NCBI GenBank assembly: GCA_037976565.1
Contig: CP137667.1
Location: forward strand, 35,383,366-35,447,365
Length of the DNA stretch: 64,000 nt
Source of the DNA: Mesocentrotus franciscanus
Taxonomy: Eukaryota; Echinodermata; Echinoidea; Camarodonta; Strongylocentrotidae
Direction of reading: 5' to 3'
Shown here: positions 60,401-64,000 of the stretch, one piece after another
Position numbering within the stretch: the stretch's first letter is position 1
Layout of the letters: the number at the start of each line of letters is the position of its first letter
Made by a program: the position numbers and the translations under genes
The notes under the pieces: generated by a model
The model's input: the letters and a program-made list of their open reading frames with translations, nothing else
What the model was told of the DNA's origin: nothing
The model's database searches: none

Positions 60401-61361
60401 TCCCACATATAGATTTTCATGGAGTTTTTAGTGCAATTGTTTATCAAAGACCAAAACTATTTTGAAACGAACACTAAATTTTCCAAATTCAAACGTATCA
60501 CTGTCCATGGTCAATCTTTGTAATCGATAAATACCAATGTAATTACATGAAATGGGGTTAAAATGTTGAAATAACGCCATTATTCGTGCCTAGAAAACAG
60601 ACCTCAAAGTCATAAGTTTGTTCACCATTGACGAATGGTCATTCGGTAGGTGATCGGAAATCTTCGTATTCATATATCTTCTTAATGTGGAACTATTTTT
60701 AAAACCTGTGAACTTGACCCGTTCGAATCACCAAATAACCTGATCTTCACACCATACAAAGAATGATGTCTAAACTCTCCAAAAATATAAAGATTGATGA
60801 GGTTCCTACTCGTTTTATACGTTTTTTATGCATTCACTTTCATCATAAACTCGATGAAAATAGGGAAAAGGTAAGCTTGTATTTGACGAGAAATATTTCA
60901 TAAGGTAATGGAGTCCAGTTTATTTTTAATTCAGATTAATAAAAGAGCAGTTTTTCCTCTTCAATTTGACATATCATTCATGCAAAATGATTAACAAGAT
61001 ACCATTTTGTTTAGGTGGAAACATGTCTGTGTTTTCAAGCTCATGTGCTTCATTATGCATATTGATCGCTGGGCTTGCATACGACTACAATAAATACAGG
61101 CGGTTTTCGAGCAGCAGCATACTGACTGTTTTTTATTGTTTTCTTGTTTTTTAATGAAAAAATTAATCAACGATTGGTCAGCATAATTTGTAGAATCCTA
61201 AAACTTGCATGTGTTTTGTCTGGTTCATTCTTTAAGGAAACCTACCAAGGACCAGAAGAAAGGGAAGTTTCGGAAGTATCACCAATGTGAGAGCTCCAAG
61301 GCAGAGAAGGGCCAAGGGGATGCTGAAGGTCAGCCTGGACATGGTCATGCAGCCAAATATG
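33266..61361 (+). CDS. TTC3-like: Gene 2: TTC3-like E3 ubiquitin ligase, N-terminal and middle part (gene-level entry, 18 exons)
   Basis: Eighteen exons with GT-AG borders join in compatible phases, giving about 840 codons; the C terminus lies beyond the window. Order: a Lys/Glu-rich coil; a Cys-containing stretch (SCKCGKYH); a helical domain with FAPLLYNRSTLAPKWQQWM; a first TPR pair (LKDRGNNLFKNYKFRKAHEM, then LYSNRCQTSLNMDDFWDAL and KGHYRYAQAFFELKDIDRAL); an acidic Ser/Asp run; a long charged coiled coil; a second TPR region (FTQYDRAAELL, FYGLATSLFKLNRFNEAL); and a Cys/His-rich module (CSERCYIDYHINCWKAI and KCSTPDCLG). This matches human TTC3, which has two separated TPR pairs and then a Cys-rich region before a C-terminal RING; DZIP3 is the alternative. 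TTC3 is known to ubiquitinate phosphorylated Akt; whether this copy does is inference. No RING falls inside the window. One exon has an apparent frameshift. Confidence 0.8.
33430..33495 (+). mobile_element. tRNA-derived SINE head
   Basis: gaggtggtcgagtggtttaa (A-box) and gggggttcaatccggcac (B-box) 33 bp apart, immediately after the gene 2 donor. There is no CCA or acceptor-stem pairing convincing enough for a tRNA gene. Confidence 0.55.
33864..34027 (+). CDS. TTC3-like: Gene 2 exon: N-terminal helical domain
   Basis: The acceptor is cacccacctacag and the donor GATGA|gtaggt. It is 164 nt, phase 0 in and phase 2 out. It reads AKEVVGIWNKHLQDARKMHE and FAPLLYNRSTLAPKWQQWM. Codon use is GC-rich compared with flanking intron, as expected for real coding sequence. 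Confidence 0.85.
34466..34556 (+). CDS. TTC3-like: Gene 2 exon
   Basis: The acceptor is gttctctttctacag and the donor TCATCC|gtaagt. It is 91 nt, phase 2 in and 0 out. It reads MAPLERKKEVFFRLDELDKV, then LKYIHTKLSS, an amphipathic helix continuing the N-terminal domain. Confidence 0.85.
35033..35086 (+). CDS. TTC3-like: Gene 2 micro-exon, 18 codons
   Basis: It follows cgacatatacag and ends GAGAAA|gtgagt. It is 54 nt, phase 0 at both ends: MGTDDYDRMTCLLEEVEK. It is too short to be found by ORF length; phase and helix continuity with the next exon (VEKLEVALEV) support it. Confidence 0.75.
35157..35544. mobile_element. Non-autonomous TIR element, TA target duplication
   Basis: The left end ggcctgtcttcactagctcg with agattgccaaatat pairs with the complement of the right end (ggcgcgtcttcatcatctcg with agatagccaaata). 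It is flanked by TA on both sides. Many internal actatcccgctatttg repeats. Confidence 0.8.
35604..35820. mobile_element. MITE, 217 bp
   Basis: ggggccgtattctgaaatta pairs with taattttcagaatactaccc-type right end (tattttcagaatactacccc), with ttgtctttatg/cataaagataac continuing the pairing. Confidence 0.82.
35830..36990. other. Intron, no feature recognised
   Basis: AT-rich. gaattgcaagccaccttgt occurs at 36046 and 36691, the ends of an unresolved repeat. No coding exon. Confidence 0.45.
36999..37060 (+). CDS. TTC3-like: Gene 2 exon, 62 nt
   Basis: The acceptor is tttttgttgttgaacag and the donor TTTTA|gtaagt. Phase 0 in, 2 out. It reads VEKLEVALEVAKSHPYFVTF. The upstream intron holds inverted-repeat elements at 35157 and 35604. 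Confidence 0.78.
37897..38098. mobile_element. MITE, gggccctgtttcat family, copy 1
   Basis: gggctctgtttcatgaaact pairs with gttatgaaacagggccct. Two further copies are at 44140-44285 and 53653-53795. Confidence 0.82.
38194..38270 (+). CDS. TTC3-like: Gene 2 exon, 77 nt
   Basis: The acceptor is gtttgttttgcag and the donor AGCAAT|gtgagt. Phase 2 in, 1 out. It reads DNLKTRKKMKESRVSRLMAL, then VTIKQ: a basic helical stretch. Confidence 0.78.
38546..39378. mobile_element. Non-autonomous hAT-like element with 60-bp minisatellite
   Basis: The ends TAGGGCTGCGAC and (complement) TAAGGCTGTGCAT are flanked by exact 8-bp duplications GTAGATAC at 38538-38545 and 39379-39386. Length 833 bp. Sub-terminal gtactcgaatactcg motifs occur at both ends. 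38830-39075 holds four ~60-bp units (gcgagtccaaagtccgcatt with gcgacataatccttttcttc). 8-bp duplications and TARGG ends are hAT features. No transposase frame. Confidence 0.9.
39518..39600 (+). CDS. TTC3-like: Gene 2 exon, 83 nt
   Basis: The acceptor is ctctcataatttcag and the donor GAAAAG|gtaagg. Phase 1 in, 0 out. It reads YCQHVNDTVIYKKEMLATLM, then NLSEKCEK, leading directly into the first TPR. The hAT-like element 38546-39378 ends 140 bp upstream. Confidence 0.82.
39840..40340. repeat. gtggtctttat repeat with nested fragment
   Basis: gcaggtggtctttatctgca and atagacaggtggcctttt match the 19695 family. 40078-40260 (ggggaagtccaccctgata) is the inverse of part of 54100-54895. Confidence 0.65.
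40402..40496 (+). CDS. TTC3-like: Gene 2 exon: TPR repeat 1, helix A and B
   Basis: The acceptor is atcttctctaaaag and the donor TATAGG|gtaagt. 95 nt, phase 0 in and 2 out. LKDRGNNLFKNYKFRKAHEM followed by YTKALAIG fits the TPR pattern (G-N at positions 8-9, A at 20, Y-T-x-A-L). TPRs bind protein partners. Confidence 0.9.
40575..42060 (-). mobile_element. L1/Tx1-like LINE fragment, antisense in intron
   Basis: The main minus frame 40582-41202 has LGIITLIPKGNKP, NWHPISLLNVIYRIASGYIA, NRLKHVLPHLIHENQKGFLK, LMIDFEKAFDCISHKF and GQGCREGDPLSPYFFFF: reverse-transcriptase blocks 1-5 typical of L1/Tx1 elements. Upstream frames (41370-41579 SRIEWMELGERSSKYFLNLE; 41760-42050) supply the RT thumb-proximal N region with breaks. 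The YxDD block lies beyond the 40575 end, so the 3' half is missing. Dead copy. Confidence 0.85.
42130..42934. mobile_element. Non-autonomous hAT-like element with 46-bp minisatellite
   Basis: The ends CAGTGCTGTA and (complement) TAGTGCTGTA are flanked by exact 8-bp duplications CTTTACCC at 42122-42129 and 42935-42942. 805 bp. Sub-terminal ttcggttcgg runs are present at both ends. 42380-42815 has about ten units of tattggcaagacttcgttgc with ggagatctaaaaacaataat. The YARNG-type ends and 8-bp duplications fit hAT. No transposase. Confidence 0.92.
42998..43115 (+). CDS. TTC3-like: Gene 2 exon: TPR repeat 1-2 junction
   Basis: The acceptor is gtacctttttcag and the donor CAAAAG|gtaata. 118 nt, phase 2 in and 0 out. 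HILYSNRCQTSLNMDDFWDA, then LWDARRAVTIKPDWQK is the classic TPR turn with NR and A-x-x-D-A. The hAT-like element 42130-42934 ends only 63 bp before this exon. Confidence 0.9.
43310..43560. repeat. ~31-bp minisatellite, ~8 copies
   Basis: Units of acaataagaaaatttggggt followed by cctaattcttt, diverged, in the intron after the TPR exon. Confidence 0.85.
43887..44119 (+). CDS. TTC3-like: Gene 2 exon: TPR repeat 2 and acidic linker, with apparent 1-nt frameshift
   Basis: The acceptor is tcctcgtgacag and the donor GATTCA|gtaagt. The 5' part reads GHYRYAQAFFELKDIDRALH and GQKLC, continuing the TPR of the previous exon in phase 0. Kept in that frame, it ends in TGA at about 44090. The neighbouring frame from about 43970 reads DLQRQATMFNEEKKRL, VPDLVSESETDSDSDS and joins the next coding exon in phase 0. 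The exon is 233 nt, whereas phase 0/0 needs a multiple of three. The simplest reading is one base missing near the GGCGGG run at 43980. Confidence 0.8.
44140..44285. mobile_element. MITE, gggccctgtttcat family, copy 2
   Basis: gggccctgtttcatcaaact pairs with tgtatgaaacagggccct. It begins 20 bp after the donor of the frameshifted exon. Confidence 0.85.
44335..44715 (+). mobile_element. tRNA-derived SINE, full length
   Basis: A-box tggtctagtggataagtca, B-box gggttcaaatcc 40 bp later, a ~250-bp unrelated body (ccagggtaataatatatccg, cgcacttagagacat) and a tattattattattg tail. The same tail occurs at 34150-34240. Confidence 0.8.
44829..45013. repeat. Foldback, ~60-bp arms
   Basis: catagcgtattgagagtgat with gcactcaaggttcaattc pairs with gaattgaaccttgagtgc and atctctctcaatatgctatg. 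The loop is about 70 bp. Confidence 0.87.
45191..45413. repeat. Foldback, ~105-bp arms, 5-bp loop
   Basis: The left arm cttaagtgcttcaatgcaaa ... gttaggtagggcaagc pairs with gtttgccctacctagcaaca ... cgaggcacttaagg. The arms contain the same sequence as 21860-22005 and 24770-24920. Confidence 0.9.
45510..46106 (-). pseudogene. LINE RT C-terminal tail
   Basis: 198 codons with FKYLGSTKNSNASCTSDIKI, LLYGAESWTL-type SAMLYGAESWTLLKADENRI, KMGYFGHILRGSGSPL and GKRKRGRQRKHWFDNIKEWT, typical of the thumb and C-terminal region of RTE-like LINEs. It ends in a stop at 45510. Confidence 0.85.
46284..47462 (-). pseudogene. LINE reverse transcriptase, blocks 1-5
   Basis: 392 codons: GGKSPGIDGIPAKLVKATG, VVLFKSGDQKLCSNYRTIAL, DQAAYRKGRGTRDMLV, IMFIDYSKAFDSVSHNKLF, IGKGARQGCILSPYLF. 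It stops just before the YADD block, which is found in the next frame (NLRYADDTALIESSKEGIEN, about 46220-46300), so one frameshift separates the finger/palm from the active site. Confidence 0.88.
47428..48666 (-). pseudogene. LINE endonuclease (APE-like) plus start of RT region
   Basis: 412 codons. VLRLGTWNVRTMNQLGKLEL, LNIVGLCETRWKGEG, IIQVYAPTSTHDKN, LVIMGDFNAKIGKG and NQMDYILIRRRWKSS are the APE-like endonuclease blocks, with the E of CETRW and the D-x-N of GDFNAK present. The frame shifts into the RT frame at about 47430-47462. Confidence 0.88.
49042..49500 (+). CDS. TTC3-like: Gene 2 exon: long charged coiled coil
   Basis: The acceptor is aactttactctag, then GATCGTAAGGGG. The frame is open to a stop at 49543-49545. 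A donor GAAAAT|gtaaat at 49500/49501 keeps phase 0 with the next exon, so I end the exon there (459 nt). It reads SRKPSKLPDINQDLQKSK, then more than 100 residues rich in K, E, R and Q, an uninterrupted coiled coil. Reading through the donor would end after SVNQN, a possible short isoform. Confidence 0.82.
50077..50214 (+). CDS. TTC3-like: Gene 2 exon: start of second TPR region
   Basis: The acceptor is ctattatatttag and the donor AAGGAG|gtaagg. 138 nt, phase 0/0. ERLTKERDAIEKCLADGSLA and SGQSRQAFTQYDRAAELLKA form a TPR-like helix pair. A SINE begins within 10 bp of the donor. Confidence 0.85.
50221..50345 (+). mobile_element. tRNA-derived SINE fragment at a donor site
   Basis: A-box ttggttcatttggtagagcg and B-box gggttcaaatcaaacc. 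It starts about 10 bp inside the intron. Confidence 0.55.
50511..51002. mobile_element. Tc1/mariner-like non-autonomous element
   Basis: taccgtatttgccggcgata with aggcc pairs with the right end cggcctttatgccggcaaat with acggta. TA flanks both ends. About 490 bp, no transposase. Confidence 0.8.
51160..52032. mobile_element. hAT-like non-autonomous element, 873 bp
   Basis: The ends TAGGGTGTCTGA and (complement) TAGGGTGTCTGATCG are flanked by 7-bp GTTTTAA at 51153-51159 and 52033-52039. TAGGG fits the YARNG pattern. hAT duplications are usually 8 bp, so the family call is tentative. Confidence 0.75.
52444..52524 (+). CDS. TTC3-like: Gene 2 exon: TPR-like helix
   Basis: The acceptor is ccttctttgtttag and the donor CTTCA|gtaagt. 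81 nt, phase 0/0. It reads HCGMHEADYIVFLYAQATAY, then LESGKPS. A roughly 500-bp foldback starts about 20 bp after its donor. Confidence 0.85.
52545..53043. repeat. Giant foldback built of atttggtcta motifs, ~210-bp arms
   Basis: The left arm 52555-52763 (gtctacaacctgttcgtctt ... gtgactaagtctgataataa) pairs almost throughout with 52829-53037 (aattattattagacttggtc ... cgaactggttgtagac). The loop is about 65 bp. Each arm is itself a string of catttggtctaat-type units of about 20 bp. The ends are ctgttt(t)ggtctacaacc. Confidence 0.93.
53130..53510. repeat. Two partial copies of the ggcccCgtc/gattgatcca family
   Basis: cccatcttataaagatttgc (53132) and gggccctgtgttaatcgatc (53369) with gattgatccaatcaatcgca, ending ctttataagacggga. 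Confidence 0.65.
53653..53795. mobile_element. MITE, gggccctgtttcat family, copy 3 (diverged)
   Basis: ccgtgtttcataaaacttgt pairs with aactttgatgaaacagaggc. It ends 40 bp before the 53835 exon. Confidence 0.7.
53835..53944 (+). CDS. TTC3-like: Gene 2 exon: TPR helix pair
   Basis: The acceptor is ttttaaattttcag and the donor AACAG|gtatgg. 110 nt, phase 0 in and 2 out. EIKKALSMFENITKDFPHM and LPFYGLATSLFKLNR fit a TPR A helix with the expected G-L-A. Confidence 0.87.
54100..54900. repeat. Repeat inverse to 40078-40260, interrupted by a gtggtcgtt tandem block
   Basis: gagttgcaagatacgtcaca and ctgacctgtttctctcattt match the 40 kb block in reverse. 54575-54825 is iterated gacaggtggtcgttac of the 19695 type. 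Confidence 0.65.
54905..55600. other. Intron, no feature recognised
   Basis: AT-rich; catatgtgaaatgtgcattat/tctatcaaatgtgcattgttt recurs at 55352 and 55576, a small unresolved tandem repeat. Confidence 0.4.
55605..55728 (+). CDS. TTC3-like: Gene 2 exon: TPR B helix and linker
   Basis: The acceptor is attgtttcccatag and the donor CTTGAG|gtaaga. 124 nt, phase 2 in and 0 out. It reads FNEALNTIEKSLFITTHFDQ, then a Trp/Pro-containing linker TIHTWPGTSTNIEE. Confidence 0.85.
55830..56640. other. Intron, no coding feature
   Basis: Low-complexity, T/A-rich. A minus open frame 56105-56464 is T-rich-hydrophobic and unsupported. Confidence 0.4.
56660..56838 (+). mobile_element. tRNA-derived SINE, family 1, copy 2
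   Basis: agtggtctcgtatccgggag, B-box-like gagttagagacc, agtaaggcattaatcctcat and acttacaagcatattcatgc match 10610-10790. It ends about 70 bp before the Cys-rich exon. Confidence 0.75.
56906..57121 (+). CDS. TTC3-like: Gene 2 exon: Cys/His-rich module
   Basis: The acceptor is cgattttaacctag and the donor GAGAAG|gtgagt. 216 nt, phase 0/0. It reads NELQRWCKNPPSADVTCRYV, GYIKVQCSERCYIDYHINCW. The spacing of Cys and His (C-x3-C, H-x3-C) suggests zinc binding. A comparable module follows the second TPR pair in TTC3 and DZIP3. A LINE-tail fragment begins at the donor. Confidence 0.9.
57125..57300 (-). mobile_element. LINE-tail fragment, inverse of 32960-33110
   Basis: cctggaaggagacatgagat and cgtgggaaaacagacactaa match the complement of 32960-33095, followed by atgatgatgataatgatgat. 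Confidence 0.7.
57609..57970 (-). mobile_element. LINE RT C-terminal fragment
   Basis: The minus frame reads LEMWLWRRMEGISWRDRVTN and GKRERGRPRIWIVSDLVE, the same region as 45510-46106 but a different, diverged element. Confidence 0.78.
58063..58214 (+). CDS. TTC3-like: Gene 2 exon: CxxxxC-G and Lys/Pro-rich tail
   Basis: The acceptor is ttccatgttgtag and the donor GCCCC|gtaaga. 152 nt, phase 0 in and 2 out. KTKCSTPDCLGTLSNIKVIG completes the Cys-rich module; KVEKLPKPPKDEAKKKSAP is a basic linker. The donor overlaps an in-frame TAA if read through. Confidence 0.87.
58670..59040 (+). repeat. ~170-bp tandem repeat (gtagccggaggcattatg family), 2-3 units
   Basis: tatgtatgcaaaaatagctt at 58720, 58865 and (diverged) 59010, each with ggaYggattacYatcaWact and atgtatcttgcagagccaat. 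Related in layout to the 4342/8038 repeat. Confidence 0.75.
59290..60350 (-). pseudogene. Degenerate Jockey/CR1-like LINE reverse transcriptase
   Basis: Minus frames: KILLEKLCKYGI, EYLSDRKQKVVLGKFESDWG, TVSGVPQGANLGPFLCTVMV and NDLPKVVSKCQVMLY, then YKYLGVWLDPTLSWKEHV. The G-V-P-Q-G and YLG blocks are clear; the YADD region and the joins are broken. Confidence 0.82.
60360..61230. other. Intron, no feature recognised
   Basis: AT-rich sequence; no repeat or exon found before the acceptor at 61236. Confidence 0.4.
61237..61361 (+). CDS. TTC3-like: Gene 2 exon: basic, His/Gly-rich linker; last one in window
   Basis: The acceptor is gttcattctttaag and the donor AAATATG|gtgggt. 125 nt, phase 2 in and 1 out. 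KPTKDQKKGKFRKYHQCESS and GQPGHGHAAKY are low-complexity. Phase continuity supports it. Later exons, including any RING, must lie right of 64000. Confidence 0.75.
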
Positions 61362-61819
61362 GTGGGTAAACTAATTGGTCCAAAGTAAATTACAAAAGAG
61401 GTTTATTTAAAAAGTGGTTTCACCTCCATAAGATTAGTAATCTTGTATTCTATTTTTAGTCCATGATGGAGGTTGAATTCTTGTTTTAAAACATGGTTTT
61501 TCATGAATTTGCTCCATTATAGAGCTGCCTAAAATGTACATAGCCCATTTGTGAAAATAGTCATGTAACAGTGTGTGTAATCAGCAATGCACAGAGTACC
61601 GTCTTATTTTTTTTTGATAAGTAAACTTACGTCTGAATTATTCACACACCTATCAATTCACATGCATCGGTTAAATAAACAATATTTTCCTGTTCTCAAG
61701 GGCTTGTTTTCAATTTGATCTTGGCAAAGTAGGACGTGGGATTCTCTCAGTGTCTCTTCTGTATTTCATCGTGTTTTACCAGATCACAAACACACACCTC
61801 TCCTCTTCCATTTGTATGG

Positions 61820-64000
61820 ATTAAAGAGAAGGTTCATTGATTTTGAACTTGACTGAATTTGGTAGTGTGGCCTAACCCGCGGGCTCTGCCCGGGTAGCGT
61901 TCTGCCTTGCAGTCTTTCTCAGAACCCGGTCCACGCTCTTGACAATCATTCATCAACAAACTCTCAGTGGGCTCTCACAAAAATATAATGTGTAAGAAAA
62001 CGTGGACTCTCATTTCACTCACTCCCGCAACCACTTAATGTACGACATGCAGGAACTAACGAAACAACACTTACACAGTATCTGCAGTTTAGGTAACTTT
62101 ATCTCCTTCCAAGTCACTGATCTCTGCACTAGTACCTGTCGCAACGCTGGCTGCCTGACATGTATGACATGCATGTATATATTTCACAATTAACTATAAC
62201 GCCCTCTACGTCTTACTAAATACGGGACCGATTATGCTACAGTATCATGCAATAGAAAGATTACACTGAGTAAGAATATCACATTTGTTTAACTTGTAAA
62301 TTCGAGCAAAAATTATAAAAGTTGATTAAAATTGACAAAAAATCATCCCACACAAGACCTCGAAAACAATTGTAATACAGCTGATTTTTCAGTGACGTCA
62401 CAGTATGAACAATGGGCCACTCAGCTGATCTGATTGACGACGGTGCGCGATGCAGTTTGTGTACAAATCACATGTACTGCATTGAGATTTTGTAGTTGAA
62501 CCTGTGGCCAACACATCCACAGCAACAACTACCTTTTCGTCTTTTGAAGACACACCAGAATTAAGGCCCCTTCATGGCATAGGTTATGGTTCTAATTAGC
62601 TCTATAGATCAATTTTATATCTGTAATTTCGGCTTAACTTTAGAATACCTGCACCAAAATGTAGTATGTCCGTTGGCTGCCAACGCGCCAACGTACCGTT
62701 TATTGTAGTCCCGTTCGTTAGTATTCGTGACCAGTTTCCGAACTTGCCAATCTCATCAACCAGAGAATGTTGACGTGGTTATTTTTATGCTTCTACTACT
62801 TGCTCTTGTCTCTCACACATTCAACTATCTTATTTTTAGTGTGTTTAAATATTCCACACGTTTGTTCTTATGATTTACCCTTGAAATTGCTTGAAATCGC
62901 TTGAAAATCGTGATAAATCAATGTGATTACTGTCCGTACGGTACTATATAACCTGCCTGCAGCGCATGCATGATGAATTGCGAACCGGACTGATCTCGGT
63001 CTTCTCTCGATTTCCCCTTTCCCCCATTTATCTGGTACTACGACTTAATTTATCAAAAATCATAAATTAATCGGCCTAATCACACATTTTCGTAATGAAT
63101 ATCTGGACAATTTTATATAATTGTTGCCTATTTTGCTCCAGAAGAGTCGTTGGGTCAGCATGCAAAATGTCCTTTGCACTCCCAGATCAGACACATTCGC
63201 GCTAACATGCCCTCAAAATATGTGATTATTTTTCTGATTTTTATGCTTGAATGCGACGGAAAATAACATAAAAATCAAACAAACATTTGTAGAAAGTATT
63301 ATTTATTTGGTGTATCTTATTTAAAGTGCCCCAAAAAGGAAATATCACTACTGGCGGTAAATATAGAAACAACGTTAAACCCATATCTAAAAATTGCAAT
63401 GGGCATCCACATTACGAAAAGCTCTCGTTAAAACTATACCCCACTACTATAACACAGGAACCAATGTAAATCAGGTGGGGTATCACGACCCCACTTTTGT
63501 TTCTTTCGTTAAAACTTGGACAGAGCTCTGCATGCATGAGAGATTATGGTATTGGATTGCAGCTGTACTCTTCATCATCTTACGTAATAGTGTAAACAAA
63601 CTCTTACTGGGGCTCTGGCTGAAAGGAAATGAGAAGTAGAAAATATATATTTTGCTTGTTTTAAGATATTTTCATGTCCAAAAGTCACTCATAATTTAGA
63701 TGAAGACCAAAATGAAAATTCGAACGAAGCAAAATGACCCAGAATTGGCGATATAACAAAAATGTTAACTCTGAAAACTATCACTCTTTCCCCCTTCCTC
63801 TCTCCCTCTATCATGCTTATCTCCCTCTCCCTCTCTACCCCTCCCCTCCCCCCTTCAAGGTCTCGGCGGGGAATTACATTGGACAGCGCTATACTTTAGG
63901 CTTAATGCTATTTCTGCTCTAGAAGTGTTGAAAGTCAAAGGGGGTTTCAATTTTAAATGAAGAGTTTTCGTCATGACATTGTCCCTAATGTGTGATGTAG
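61820..64000. repeat. ~1.25-kb dispersed repeat, copy B, with two insertions
   Basis: Blocks agaaggttcattgattttga (61829), cattacactgagta-type (62258), gacggtgcgcgatgcagttt (62438), gcgaaccggactgatctcgg (62980) and cgtaatgaatatctggacaa (63090) follow the order of 31321-32340. Extra sequence at 61865-62255 and 63411-63975 is absent from copy A. Copy B continues past the window edge. Confidence 0.85.
63411..63975. mobile_element. Inverted-ended insertion inside repeat copy B
   Basis: The left end cattacgaaaagctctcgtt and the right end agagttttcgtcatg are inverted over ~12 bp (CATKACGAAAA). Removing the block restores gcatccaacattgtccc, as in copy A at 32336. No clean target duplication. Confidence 0.6.

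Overview
This window is animal nuclear DNA. Short coding exons with GT-AG boundaries and matching phases lie in an AT-rich background full of transposon debris. Repeat types (a DIRS-type tyrosine-recombinase element, RTE-like and L1/Tx1-like LINEs, tRNA-derived SINEs, many GGGCCC-ended inverted-repeat elements) suggest a marine deuterostome, plausibly an echinoderm such as a sea urchin. The species is inference; no single sequence proves it.

Two plus-strand genes carry the coding content, and both look like parts of the TTC3/DZIP3 family of ubiquitin ligases. Gene 1 enters from the left edge with exons at 2122-2226, 7290-7431, 10320-10536 and 16364-16517. It encodes a Gln-rich linker and then the helical segment that precedes the RING finger in TTC3/DZIP3/RNF214-type proteins, but it stops there and no RING is visible. 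Gene 2 has 18 phase-compatible coding exons from 33266 to 61361 and runs off the right edge. It encodes a basic coiled segment, an N-terminal helical domain, a first TPR pair, a charged coiled coil, a second TPR region and a Cys/His-rich module, in the order known for TTC3. A possible first exon lies at 27028-27119. One internal exon (43887-44119) is one base short and changes frame.

The rest is repeat. 1-1137: tandem repeat. 4.3-6.7 kb: tandem and foldback repeats. 8.0-10.0 kb: a repeat array split by a 1,057-bp inverted-repeat element. 11.1-15.7 kb: a GC-rich degenerate DIRS element that keeps its recombinase but shows no reverse transcriptase. 16.8-25 kb: foldback and tandemly duplicated intergenic repeats. 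27.3-32.6 kb: several terminal-inverted-repeat elements. The introns of gene 2 hold two hAT-like elements with exact 8-bp target duplications and internal minisatellites, antisense LINE fragments near 41, 46-48.7, 57.8 and 60 kb, SINEs, and long hairpins at 44.8, 45.2 and 52.5-53.0 kb.

No rRNA, CRISPR array, bacterial operon or functional tRNA gene was seen; the tRNA-like promoters belong to SINEs. Boundaries and reading frames were worked out by eye, without alignments or database searches.
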